A stretch of 64,000 nucleotides of DNA from Devosia sp. YIM 151766 (GCF_030285925.1 NZ_CP127251.1:310001-374000), one strand, 5' to 3'. Shown: positions 51,603 to 59,614, numbered from the stretch's first letter. Made by a program: numbers and translations. Notes: generated by a model not told the origin, from the sequence alone.

Positions 51603-51821
51603 GAAACGCCTACGTTTGGTAGCCAACTTTGTGGGGATTGGCCGAGGGGAATGATTGGGAGAAGCTTCACTCGAATAATGTTAGATTGTCAACAATGATA
51701 ATGTGATAATTATCACATACACAGGTATCGATGGATGCAAATCTGGCAGTTTCGGCGAAATCCTGACATTCTGATCGTTGTATGATAACAATGGCTCATA
51801 GCATCAGAGAGGTTCCCACGC
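51603..51821. promoter_or_regulatory. Divergent promoter with perfect 18-bp DeoR-type operator
   Basis: ATGTGATAATTATCACAT at 51702-51719 is a perfect palindrome in an AT-rich 219-bp gap between the deoxyribosyltransferase operon and the divergent DeoR-family gene at 51822. It resembles known DeoR-family operators (TGTTA-n-TAACA type) and most likely controls both directions. Confidence 0.75.
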
Positions 51822-52580
51822 GTGGCGCTAGCCAAATCAGGTTTGTCCAAGGCCATGCGCGTTGCGACGCTTTCCGCCGAGCTGGCCGGAGGGCGCGCTT
51901 TGCATATTGGCGAGGCCTCAAAGCTGCTGGGTGTGTCGGACATGACGATCCGCCGCGATATCCAGCAAAATCCCGATCGCCTGGCCTATTTTGGCGGCTA
52001 TGTCATGGCGGCTGGCATCGTTTCGGCCGATGGCAGCTATTCGCTGGCCAGCGCCGCCGACGCCCACCAGGACGCCAAGCGGCGGGCCTGCCAGCATGCC
52101 GTGGAATTGCTGCGGCCCGGTGAGACGATCTTCGTGGATTGCGGCACGACGCTGGTTCACCTCATCGATCTCATTCCCGACGATCTCGAAATCACCGTGG
52201 TGTGCTATGCCCTCAATATCGCCGACAGGCTGGCGCGCAAGCCCAAGGTGACCATAATCATGCTGGGCGGGGTATATCATCCTGCTTCGGCGACCTTCTT
52301 TGGACAGGAGGGGCTGCGCACGCTGTCGGGTCTGGGCGTCAACCTTGCGCTGCTTTCGGCAGCCGGTCTTGATGAAGTGCGGGGGGCCACCTGTGCCCAT
52401 TTCCACGAGGCCGAGATCAAGAGACACGTCATGGCTATCGCTGCCAAGCGCGTTCTGGTGGTTGACCAAAGCAAGGTCGGGTGCATCCGGTCGGTGGTTT
52501 TCGCGGCCATTGATGCCTTTGACACCATCCTCACGGAACACGGCACATGGACGCGTGCTCCGACCGCGGCGAGCCAGTAG
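51822..52580 (+). CDS. DeoR-family transcriptional regulator A
   Basis: A 252-residue regulator. The N-terminal winged HTH has ALHIGEASKLLGVSDMTIRR and the usual GGYV after it. The C-terminal sensor domain has IFVDCGTTLVHLIDLIP, IIMLGGVYHPASATFFG and HFHEAEIKRHVMAIAAKRVL with VDQSKVG, the phosphosugar-binding fold. It is probably the repressor of the divergent deoC operon, with deoxyribose phosphate as likely signal (inference). The GTG at 51822 has GAGG about 9 nt upstream. It is closely similar in plan to the regulator at 57563. Confidence 0.9.
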   Translation: MALAKSGLSKAMRVATLSAELAGGRALHIGEASKLLGVSDMTIRRDIQQNPDRLAYFGGYVMAAGIVSADGSYSLASAADAHQDAKRRACQHAVELLRPGETIFVDCGTTLVHLIDLIPDDLEITVVCYALNIADRLARKPKVTIIMLGGVYHPASATFFGQEGLRTLSGLGVNLALLSAAGLDEVRGATCAHFHEAEIKRHVMAIAAKRVLVVDQSKVGCIRSVVFAAIDAFDTILTEHGTWTRAPTAASQ

Positions 52581-52668
52581 CGCGGCCGCAATTGCGGGCA
52601 CGATCTGGCGCGCCCCCGAGGCACTGCCTCCCTGGCTCAAGGAGGAGGCCCCAAGGGCTGGCTCCCTC

Positions 52669-53232
52669 TTACTGCGACTTTTTCATGTCGATGACGCGGT
52701 CGAGGTAGGTCCTATCCCTGTTCGGGATTTCATTTTCAACGCGCGATGCTTCGGTCAGGAAATGAATATCGTCCCGCCCCAGCGACTGGCCGCGGCGCGT
52801 ATGCATGTCTATCGCGAAGTCGGGAATCTCGGGGAGCTGCCCTGCCCTGGTGACGCCCTTGGTCCAGTTCGTCAGCTCGTCCGACGTCCGGTCCTTCTTC
52901 GAAGTGGCCAGGATGCGAATGGCGTGTGCCGCGAATAGAAAACGATCATGCGCACCATAGGGGAAGCGTAGATGCTGCTGATAGAGGGCCTCAATGAGCA
53001 TAGGCATGTCACGCGAGCCCAGACCTACGTCCTCAATCGCGATGACGGTCAGGCGGGCCCAGAGATATTCTTCCATTTCGGGGCTGGTCGCGCTCATTTC
53101 CTGGGCGATGAGCAATGCGTTTTCCAGCATCCCCCGGCGGATCGACTTCTGAAGCGTCGAGATTACTTCGTCGGCGGCAAGACCGTTGATGGTCTTCACA
53201 TCCGCCCAGGGGTCGCGAGGTCGGTTGGACAT
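52669..53232 (-). CDS. Stand-alone RarA/MgsA C-terminal-like protein
   Basis: A 187-residue protein. Its central part, VISTLQKSIRRGMLENALLI and RLTVIAIEDVGLGSRDMPML, matches the C-terminal tetramerisation region of the replication-linked AAA+ ATPases RarA/MgsA/WRNIP1. The ATPase half is entirely absent, with no Walker motif. The last ~50 residues (FAIDMHTRRGQSLGRDDIHF) are conserved-looking but unassigned. The gene follows the solute-binding protein by 56 bp in what looks like one transcript. A role in nucleotide or DNA metabolism is only a guess. AAGGA precedes ATG 53232. Confidence 0.65.
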   Translation of the reverse strand: MSNRPRDPWADVKTINGLAADEVISTLQKSIRRGMLENALLIAQEMSATSPEMEEYLWARLTVIAIEDVGLGSRDMPMLIEALYQQHLRFPYGAHDRFLFAAHAIRILATSKKDRTSDELTNWTKGVTRAGQLPEIPDFAIDMHTRRGQSLGRDDIHFLTEASRVENEIPNRDRTYLDRVIDMKKSQ

Positions 53233-53288
53233 AGAAAATTCCTTGAGAAAAGGCCGGTGCGCCGCCTGGCGCACCGACGCTGTAGGGC

Positions 53289-54305
53289 TTATGCGGAAGC
53301 GAGGGCTTCCTGGAGGAGCGACAGATCGATGATGGCATCGAGGTCGAGCTCGCCTTCAACGCCGGCTGCCTTTGCTGCGGCCAGCAGCGGCCCGCTGGAA
53401 GTCTCGATATCTATCATGTAGGGCTGGTCGGAACCCGGCAGCGCCATAAGCGGAATCTGCAATTCATTCTGGCGAATCTGCTGCGCGAGATCGAGGCCCA
53501 GGTCGACGCCGTAATTTTCAACCACGAGCTTGGCTGCCAGCGTCGGGTCGGCGGCGTTGGCCTTGTAGGCGCGGATGAGCGCACGCAGATATCCCACCAG
53601 GGCGGGGCGGTTTGCTTCGAGGAAGCTGCGCTGGACGGTCAAGGTCGCAGCCGGAACCTTGTAGCCGAGGTCGTCGAGCAGGGTCACGACGAAATCCTTG
53701 TCCGCCTGCATGCCCATCTGTTCCAGAGTGATGGGCTGATTGGTTGCAAAGCACAGAAAAGCGTCGCCGTCGCCGGCCAGGAGCGGCTCGGGAGAGAAGC
53801 CGGTTGGAACCATTTTGTAGTCGAGCGGCAGACCTGCGTCAGCCAGAATCGAATCCACGATGGTGGTGTTGGTCGGGCTCTGCATCAGCAAGCGCTTGCC
53901 GACGAGATCCGCCGGCGTGCGGATGGGGTTCGACGCCAGCGACAGGAAGGCCGAGGGGGAAACCGGGAAGCCGAAGCCCAGCACCACGTAGTCATTGCCC
54001 TTGTCTATTGCGCTGGCAACCGGGCCCCAATCCGCACCGGCCACTTCGATCTGGCCCGCCGCCAGGTTGACGAGCGAGTTGGGCAGCCCGGGGCCTCCGG
54101 CAAGATAGCCGGCATCGATACCTTCATCCGCAAACAGGCCGTTGTTCAGTGCAGCCCACAAATTTGCCTGCTCAACATTGGCTACCCAGCCGAAGCCAGT
54201 GGTGATCTTGGTGGCGCCCTGCGCGAATGAGGGAATCGTCGAGGCTATCGCCAGGGCGGTGCTGCCCGCCATGAAGCCGCGTCGGGAGAGGCGTGAATTG
54301 TACAT
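53289..54305 (-). CDS. NMT1/THI5-like ABC substrate-binding protein
   Basis: A 338-residue periplasmic protein of the SsuA/TauA/ThiY class. It has a twin-Arg-like signal (SRRGFMAGSTALAIASTIPS), suggesting Tat export. The mature protein begins ITTGFGWVANVEQANLWAAL and has FADEGIDAGYLAGGPGLPNS, VEVAGADW-like AGADWGPVASAI and NPIRTPADLVGKRLLMQSPT. It binds a small, probably nitrogen-containing ligand. In this island a nucleoside base or derivative is plausible (inference). GGAG precedes ATG 54305. The cognate transporter genes are divergent at 55213-57547. Confidence 0.87.
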   Translation of the reverse strand: MYNSRLSRRGFMAGSTALAIASTIPSFAQGATKITTGFGWVANVEQANLWAALNNGLFADEGIDAGYLAGGPGLPNSLVNLAAGQIEVAGADWGPVASAIDKGNDYVVLGFGFPVSPSAFLSLASNPIRTPADLVGKRLLMQSPTNTTIVDSILADAGLPLDYKMVPTGFSPEPLLAGDGDAFLCFATNQPITLEQMGMQADKDFVVTLLDDLGYKVPAATLTVQRSFLEANRPALVGYLRALIRAYKANAADPTLAAKLVVENYGVDLGLDLAQQIRQNELQIPLMALPGSDQPYMIDIETSSGPLLAAAKAAGVEGELDLDAIIDLSLLQEALASA

Positions 54306-54366
54306 GGGAACTCCATTTATGAATGAATTGAGGGGCAGGCGCAGATTGACGGCAGGCATGGGCGCC

Positions 54367-55068
54367 TCACACGTCAAACAGGGAGTAGATCCGGCCATCG
54401 GGGCGCGGAATCTGCATGGCGACGTTGAAGACACGAACGCCACCGGGCGTCCGCCCTTCAAGAGTTCCAAAATGGGAATGCCCGTGAATGACCAGGTCCG
54501 GCATGTGGCGATCGATGACCTCGGCATAGCGAGACGAACCCATGAACACATATTCTTCCACCGCTTCACCCACGATGGTGTCGACAATCGGCGCGTGATG
54601 CATAAGAACCAGACGGCGGGCCGAAGTGCTGCTGCTGATCGTGCGCTCAAATCGCTCGGCATCGAGCTTTGACAGATTGGCGAAGGCGACGACCTCAGTC
54701 TCGGCAATCGGCGCAAGCATCCTGTTGAAGCCGCCGACAGTTCCCTTGAAGCCGATGATGTCGAGGTCCCCGAAATGGAAGATTTCGTGCTCGAGCACGG
54801 TAACGCCAGCGGCCCGCAGACTTTGAGTCAGCGCCGGCACTTCGCCACTATAATAGTCGTGATTGCCCAGCACACACACAACCGGCATGTCGCATTCGGC
54901 AATGTCGGCGAGCAAAGCTTCCAGCTCGGCGCTCTGTCCCAGATCGAGCAGGTCGCCCGCTAGCAGCACTAGGTCGGCTTCGCGCCCCATCTCTGCGAAC
55001 AATGGCGCAAACCGCCCCGCGTCGGTGGTGGTTGCGTGTAAATCACCTATCGCTGCAATCCTTGGCAT
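54367..55068 (-). CDS. Calcineurin-like metallophosphoesterase
   Basis: A 233-residue phosphoesterase with the full two-metal motif set: IAAIGDLHA, LLAGDLLDLG, CVLGNHDYYSGE, VLMHHAP and VIHGHSHFGTLEGRTPGGV. It is cytosolic. It could hydrolyse phosphomonoesters or cyclic nucleotides. In a deoxynucleoside-related island a nucleotidase-like role is possible but not shown. ATG 55068 is preceded by AGGG. First gene of the minus-strand operon with the binding protein and the RarA-like gene. Confidence 0.88.
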   Translation of the reverse strand: MPRIAAIGDLHATTTDAGRFAPLFAEMGREADLVLLAGDLLDLGQSAELEALLADIAECDMPVVCVLGNHDYYSGEVPALTQSLRAAGVTVLEHEIFHFGDLDIIGFKGTVGGFNRMLAPIAETEVVAFANLSKLDAERFERTISSSTSARRLVLMHHAPIVDTIVGEAVEEYVFMGSSRYAEVIDRHMPDLVIHGHSHFGTLEGRTPGGVRVFNVAMQIPRPDGRIYSLFDV

Positions 55069-55212
55069 TGGGCTGGCCCTCACATGCAGTGCAGCCTGCC
55101 ACAGCAAAAAAGTGAACTCCACAACAAAATTTGTGATTAATGTAACAAAATGACTTGCCCATCCTCAGAACCGTGTCATGATCGGATGATGCGGGTAATT
55201 TGAGCGGGTGCC
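55069..55212. promoter_or_regulatory. Divergent promoter region with a small palindrome
   Basis: The 144-bp gap contains ACAAAATTTGT (55124-55134), an 11-bp palindrome, followed by GTAACAAAATG. A DeoR-family regulator at either 51822 or 57563 could bind here, controlling both the binding-protein operon (minus) and the ABC operon (plus). Confidence 0.45.
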
Positions 55213-56010
55213 ATGCCGTCCCAGGAAACTTCTTCTGCAAGCGCAGTGAGTATCGTCCAGGCGACCAAGAGCTTCAATTTGGGCAGTGGCGCGAAGATCG
55301 TCGCCATCGACTCGGTGAATCTCGAGATCCCAAGCGGGCAGTTTCTAGCCATCCTCGGTCCGTCAGGTTGTGGCAAAAGCACCATATTGCGAATGCTGGC
55401 CTCGCTGGATACGCCGACCTCGGGTAGTGTGTCGGTGATGGGCGCGGAGCCTGCCGACCTTGCCAGGCGCCACCAGCTGGGTGTTGCCTTCCAGGATCAC
55501 GCGCTGCTTCCCTGGTTGTCTGTCGCCGAAAATGTTGCGCTGCCCTTCCGTGTTGCCGGCCAGGCAGTCGACCATGCCCGGGTAGCGGCGCTGATCGAGC
55601 TTGTTGGTCTTGCCGGGTTTGCAGATGCGCGCCCGAGCCAGATGTCGGGCGGCATGCGGCAACGCGCGTCCATCGCCCGCGCCTTGATACTTACGCCATC
55701 GCTGCTGCTGCTCGACGAGCCGTTTGGGGCGCTGGATGCGGTCACCCGACGTCAGATGAATGTCGAACTCCAGCGAATATGGCTGGAGCACAAGCTGACG
55801 ACGATCCTGGTCACGCACTCCGTGGACGAGGCCGTCTTCCTGGCCGATCGGGTTGTAGTTATGAGCGGGCGGCCGGGTCAGGTCATCCGCGACGTTGAAA
55901 TCAACTTCGATCGTCCACGATCTCCTGACCTCATGCGGTCTGCACAATTCCACGATCTGGTGGATGACCTCACGCTCAGCCTGTCTCCAGATGGCGCGAG
56001 GGGGCACTGA
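55213..56010 (+). CDS. ABC transporter ATPase, TauB/SsuB type
   Basis: A 265-residue ATPase. It has Walker [17 protein letters not shown]-loop VAFQDHALLPWLSV, signature MSGGMRQRASIARALI, Walker B LLLDEPFGALD, and switch LVTHSVDEAVFLADRVVVM. The SGGMRQR signature and short length are typical of nitrate/sulfonate/taurine-type importers. It starts a four-gene operon with two permeases and a DeoR regulator. The stop overlaps the next start (TGATG). Confidence 0.92.
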   Translation: MPSQETSSASAVSIVQATKSFNLGSGAKIVAIDSVNLEIPSGQFLAILGPSGCGKSTILRMLASLDTPTSGSVSVMGAEPADLARRHQLGVAFQDHALLPWLSVAENVALPFRVAGQAVDHARVAALIELVGLAGFADARPSQMSGGMRQRASIARALILTPSLLLLDEPFGALDAVTRRQMNVELQRIWLEHKLTTILVTHSVDEAVFLADRVVVMSGRPGQVIRDVEINFDRPRSPDLMRSAQFHDLVDDLTLSLSPDGARGH

Positions 56011-56774
56011 TGGCGAAGCCCGAGCATGAGACAGGCGCCAAACCCGTTCTGTTGGGCGTAATCGGCATCGGGATGTTTCTGGCCCTTTGGCAGGTTGCTG
56101 GCATGAATGGCTGGGGTGGAATGACCCTGCCTGCCCTGGACCGTGTGCTTCTCGAATTCACCAACCCACAGCGCCAGGGGCTGTTCATGCGTGCCGCCGG
56201 GGCGAGCCTTGCCTCATTGGGTCTCGGGCTTTTGTACGGCACCCTTCTCGGCGTTGGCCTGGCGGTCGTTACGCGACTTTTGCCGGTCCTTTGGGACGGG
56301 CTCGACAATTTCGCCGCCCTGGTCAACGCCATTCCCTCGATCGCGCTGGCGCCGGTCTTCATGCTCATGCTCGCCCCTGATGCCGTGCCGATCGCCATTG
56401 CGACGATGAGCGTCTACTTCGTTACCTATGTCGCGAGCCGCTCTGCGCTCGACGGGACGCCGATAGCCTATCGAGACCTGATGAGTGTGCTGGGCTCTTC
56501 GCGCATAAATCGAATGCGCATGGTCGAATGGCCCAGCGCGATTCCCGGCATTGCCACCGCCTTGCGTCTTTCTGTACCCATCGCGCTTGTCGGTGTCGTG
56601 GTCGGCGAATGGTTCGGCGCGCCGCGCGGCTTCGGCCTCATCATGATTAGCGCAATGCAGAACTTCCAGATTCCTCTTTTGTGGGCCACGGTCCTGCTGG
56701 TCGCGGTCTGCTCCCTGGCGCTCTATTTCGCCTTCACATTGCTGGAACGGCTTGTCTACAAGAGGTTCACCTGA
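56010..56774 (+). CDS. ABC transporter permease, TauC/SsuC type (A)
   Basis: A 254-residue inner-membrane permease with about six spans, starting near VLLGVIGIGMFLALWQVAGM. The cytoplasmic loop reads RDLMSVLGSSRINRMRMVEW, then LSVPIALVGVVVGEWFGAPR with the class-typical EWFG. It pairs with permease B as a heterodimer, which is less common than the homodimer of the TauABC type. It overlaps genes on both sides by 1 bp. Confidence 0.88.
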   Translation: MAKPEHETGAKPVLLGVIGIGMFLALWQVAGMNGWGGMTLPALDRVLLEFTNPQRQGLFMRAAGASLASLGLGLLYGTLLGVGLAVVTRLLPVLWDGLDNFAALVNAIPSIALAPVFMLMLAPDAVPIAIATMSVYFVTYVASRSALDGTPIAYRDLMSVLGSSRINRMRMVEWPSAIPGIATALRLSVPIALVGVVVGEWFGAPRGFGLIMISAMQNFQIPLLWATVLLVAVCSLALYFAFTLLERLVYKRFT

Positions 56775-57547
56775 TGGCTCGCCCGTTGACAAAAGCGGTG
56801 TTCGTTGGCGCCCTGAACTGGCTCAAGCGCTGGTGGGCCCTGATCCTGATCGTCCTGACCTGGCATTTTTGGGTCGAATTCAACAACTTCAACACCATCG
56901 TCATGCCGCGCCCGCTGACGGTGCTCGTGGATATGGCAACCAACCTACAGGTCTATCTACCAAGCAGCTTTCAGACCGTTCTGGTGTCCATCGCCGGCCT
57001 CGCCATCGGCCTGGCACTCGGAACCGCCCTGGCAATGCTCAGCTGGTGGTCCCCCCTTGTCGGCGGCACGTTAACCCCACTGAGCCTGATCGCATCGAGC
57101 ATTCCGGTCGTCACGATTATCCCGATCCTCGCGCGCATTTTTGGGTATGACGGCAAGACGGTCATTATTATCGTCGCCATCATCTCGTTTTTCCCAGCCT
57201 TCGTGTTCACCACTGCCGGACTGAAGAAGCTGCCGGCTGGCAGTGCCGACGTATTCAGGGCTCTCGGTGTGTCGCGCTGGAAAACGCTTGTTCACCTCGC
57301 ACTGCCTGCAGCGGTTCCGAGTTGGATGGTGGCCCTGCGCATCGCCGCTCCTGGCGCGATCCTGGCCGCGATGCTTGCCGAGTTCCTCATGGGGACGAGC
57401 GGACTGGGCTATCTTTTTGTGACATCGAAAGCCGAGTTCGATATGGATCGCGCCTTGGGGACAAGCCTTTTCGCGACGATTGTTTCACTCATCAGCTTCG
57501 CCTTAGTGAGCCGTGCGGAAAAATGGGTTGTCATGCGACGCCAGTAA
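56774..57547 (+). CDS. ABC transporter permease, TauC/SsuC type (B)
   Basis: A 257-residue inner-membrane permease. Spans begin at WALILIVLTWHFWVEF. The EAA-like loop is ADVFRALGVSRWKTLVHLAL, followed by AAPGAILAAMLAEFLMGTSG, with the class motif Glu-Phe-Leu-Met-Gly. Together with permease A it makes the channel for the ligand bound by the protein at 53289. The start overlaps the previous stop by 1 bp. Confidence 0.88.
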   Translation: MARPLTKAVFVGALNWLKRWWALILIVLTWHFWVEFNNFNTIVMPRPLTVLVDMATNLQVYLPSSFQTVLVSIAGLAIGLALGTALAMLSWWSPLVGGTLTPLSLIASSIPVVTIIPILARIFGYDGKTVIIIVAIISFFPAFVFTTAGLKKLPAGSADVFRALGVSRWKTLVHLALPAAVPSWMVALRIAAPGAILAAMLAEFLMGTSGLGYLFVTSKAEFDMDRALGTSLFATIVSLISFALVSRAEKWVVMRRQ

Positions 57548-57562
57548 GAGCCGGATGAGGAA

Positions 57563-58270
57563 ATGGCATCGAAACAGGAAACCCGCGTAGCGCGGCTGAA
57601 AGATCTGCTGACGCATCAGGACCGGATTCACCTGCGTGATGTGGCTGCGGCCCTCAATGTCTCGGAAATGACGGTGCGCCGGGATATAGACGCACATGAA
57701 AGCGCCCTCATCATCCTGGGCGGCTATGTTTTCCTCGCGCCGACCCGCAGCGGGTACCGCCTGGCGGCTGAAGGCAGTGCGCTCACCAAGGCCAAGATGG
57801 CAGCCGCCCGCAACGCGGCTGCACTGCTTGTTCCCAATTCAACGATTTTCATCGACTCCGGCACAACGCTTCTGCATCTGGCGTCCGCCATGCCGCCCGG
57901 CATGAAGCTGACGATCGTCACGACTTCGCTCAATGTGGCAACGCGTGTGTCCGGCAATGAAAACTTGCGGCTCGTGCTCATGGGTGGCCTCTATCATCCC
58001 GCCTCGGATTGCTTCATCTCGGGCTCGGGCGGCGAGACGCCACAGGACCTGGGTATCAATCAGGCTTTCTTTTCTGCAGGCGGCTATGACAGCGACCGCG
58101 GTGCGAGTTGCTATCAATTTCACGAAGCGCAGATCAAGCGCACCATACTCAAACAGTCGAAGCAGAACTATCTGGTTCTGGACTCGTCCAAGATCGGCCT
58201 CTTGCAGCCAGTCGTATTCGCACAGCCTGCCGCCTTCGACGCGATCATCACCGAGTTTGGCGATGCCTGA
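57563..58270 (+). CDS. DeoR-family transcriptional regulator B
   Basis: A 235-residue regulator. The winged HTH is IHLRDVAAALNVSEMTVRRD. The sensor domain has IFIDSGTTLLHLASAM, LVLMGGLYHPASDCFIS, and CYQFHEAQIKRTILKQSKQN with LVLDSSKIG. It shares many of these motifs with regulator A (51822), so the two are paralogs within the island. GAGGA lies close before the ATG. It ends directly before an IS481 fragment, but its C-terminus looks complete. It is the last gene of the ABC operon and its probable local controller. Confidence 0.88.
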   Translation: MASKQETRVARLKDLLTHQDRIHLRDVAAALNVSEMTVRRDIDAHESALIILGGYVFLAPTRSGYRLAAEGSALTKAKMAAARNAAALLVPNSTIFIDSGTTLLHLASAMPPGMKLTIVTTSLNVATRVSGNENLRLVLMGGLYHPASDCFISGSGGETPQDLGINQAFFSAGGYDSDRGASCYQFHEAQIKRTILKQSKQNYLVLDSSKIGLLQPVVFAQPAAFDAIITEFGDA

Positions 58271-58276
58271 CTCCGC

Positions 58277-58375
58277 ACTCATCTCGCCGACTTCGTCGCA
58301 GCTTACAACCTCGCTCGCAGGCTCAAGACCCTAAAGGGTCTCACGCCGTACGAGTTCATCTCCAAGACATGGGCT
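58277..58375 (+). pseudogene. IS481-family transposase, C-terminal fragment
   Basis: Translation from 58277 gives THLADFVAAYNLARRLKTLK followed by GLTPYEFISKTWA, the conserved end of IS481-type DDE transposases. Only these 33 codons remain. The fragment is joined at about 58376 to a remnant of a different IS in the opposite orientation. Confidence 0.82.
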
Positions 58376-58759
58376 GGTAGGTGGCGCGCAGCGCCGGCAC
58401 GACGGGCTTGCGATCCTTCCACGATACGAACTCGAGCAAATGGCGGATCAAATGCACGATGCAGGTCTGGACGATCGTCTGCGGAAAGGCGGCGTTGATG
58501 GCCTCGGGAAAGCCCTTCAGCCCGTCAACGACGGCAATCAGGATATCGGCGACGCCACGGTTCTTCAGTTCGTTCGTCACGCGCAGCCAGAACTTCGCGC
58601 CCTCGGTCTGCTCGATCCAGATGCTGAGACTCTCCTTCGCCCGAGCGTGATGTAGACGGCCTTGTTGCGCACGAAGCCCTCATCCCTGATCTTGACCCGG
58701 ATGGCATCGAACAAGACCGGAGGATAGACGGCGTCGAGCGGTCTGTTCTGCCATTCCGC
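58376..58759 (-). pseudogene. IS256-family transposase, internal fragment with frameshift
   Basis: Reading the minus strand from 58759: [39 protein letters not shown]. Then, after a small deletion that shifts frame, [40 protein letters not shown] and TIVQTCIVHLIRHLLEFVSW. These are the central catalytic parts of IS256/Mutator transposases, including the VVDGLKG motif. Both ends are missing. The fragment is opposite to the IS256 C-terminal piece at 46319. Confidence 0.87.
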
Positions 58760-58761
58760 TA

Positions 58762-58881
58762 ATGCAGCAGCACGGGCTCACCCTTCAAAGGCATACCGCT
58801 TTGCGGCCCACCCGCACCCACGATGGGGTCGTCGTTGCCCTGCGTTCCAATATCCGCTGGTGTTCAGATCATCTGGAGCTC
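58762..58881 (+). pseudogene. IS3-family (IS2-like) orfB fragment
   Basis: Translation from 58762 gives [20 protein letters not shown] and VVVALRSNIRWCSDHLEL, matching the RSNxRWCSDxFE motif at the catalytic core start of IS2-group transposases. The homology ends abruptly after about 40 codons. It abuts the IS256 fragment at about 58760. Confidence 0.78.
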
Positions 58882-59419
58882 TTGTACTCCGGCCTCGTGC
58901 GCTCAGCCGCGAGGCAATCGAAGCGAAAAATGCCAAGCGCCGCTCCCAGTAGTAGTATTTCTCTTCTATTCCAAACATCAGGAGCGAATTCCGGGTCTGG
59001 CCTGCCCCTTGCCGCGTGGTGAGCCAGCCCGGCGATTAAGACCCCGTTCACACAACATCGTTGTCGAACGGCAATGCCATGGCGCCGAGCAGATCGCGTT
59101 GCCACAGAAGCTCGCCACCCGAGCCGCGCTATCGCCAGGTCGCGAGTGCCAAGAGCATGTCGGATGAAGGGCGCACGCGTGTCGAGGGCCGCCAGCGCCG
59201 TCCGCACCCGCCGATAATAGCCCCAGCTGTGTCCCCGGCGTTTTAGCTAGCGGTCGAGATCGCCCAGCCTGCTCAATTTCTACTCCGCCGCGCATGCGTG
59301 TATCGCACTTTGTGGTGCGTTTTGTAGCACAATATTTGGAGCGCGCAAAGAAATCGCGCGTGCCCACCCCAGAAAACGCAGCGTTTTCAGTGTGGTAGTT
59401 AATTTGCATGTGGGGGAAA
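58882..59419. other. Island right edge without recognised genes
   Basis: About 540 bp. I find no protein family in any frame. TGGTGCGTTTTGTAGCACA at 59314-59332 is the counterpart of the motif at 46087-46105 and lies about 90 bp inside the right repeat. The rest is probably residue of lost mobile DNA. Confidence 0.5.
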
Positions 59420-59441
59420 TGGAGCGGGTGAAGGGAATCGA
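59420..59441. mobile_element. Right attachment site (attR) within tRNA-Gly
   Basis: The 22 bp shared with 45998-46019 cover the tRNA 3' end including CCA and part of the T-arm. Integration at a tRNA 3' end keeps the tRNA intact, as seen here. Confidence 0.88.
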
Positions 59442-59493
59442 ACCCTCGTCGTAAGCTTGGGAAGCTTCTGCTCTACCATTGAGCTACACCCGC
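59420..59493 (-). tRNA. tRNA-Gly (anticodon CCC)
   Basis: The minus strand from 59493 reads GCGGGTGTAGCTCAATGG, a D-arm GCTC/GAGC, the anticodon loop TTCCCAA with anticodon CCC, T-arm GAGGGTTCGATTCCC, acceptor CACCCGC, discriminator T and an encoded CCA. The acceptor stem pairs GCGGGTG with CACCCGC. It closely resembles E. coli glyU. The last base pair of the anticodon stem appears unpaired. Its 3' 22 bp are duplicated at 45998-46019, making it the insertion site of the island. Confidence 0.95.
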
Positions 59494-59614
59494 CTGGAGC
59501 GCGATTCCAGGAAAAGCGATTGCCAATATCCGCTGCGAAAGCCCGGCAATCGTTGCGCGGATCAATGCTGGAAATCGACGAGGCCGTCAAGATGCATCCC
59601 GCGCCGCGATGGCG

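Larger units (their letters stand above)
45998..59441. mobile_element. Genomic island inserted at tRNA-Gly(CCC)
   Basis: Bounded by 22-bp direct repeats, with the intact tRNA regenerated at the right edge. The contents are a deoxynucleoside/deoxyribose catabolic module, two DeoR-family regulators, an ABC importer and IS remnants at both ends. Codon use looks slightly less GC-extreme than in neighbouring genes (impression only). No integrase gene is recognisable, so it is probably fixed, or an integrase was lost through IS-mediated deletion. Confidence 0.82.

Noticed and set aside
58869..59409. Possible integrase or other gene at the right island edge
   Set aside because: Open frames exist on the minus strand, but none shows the Arg-His-x-x-Arg and Tyr motifs of tyrosine integrases or any other family signature.
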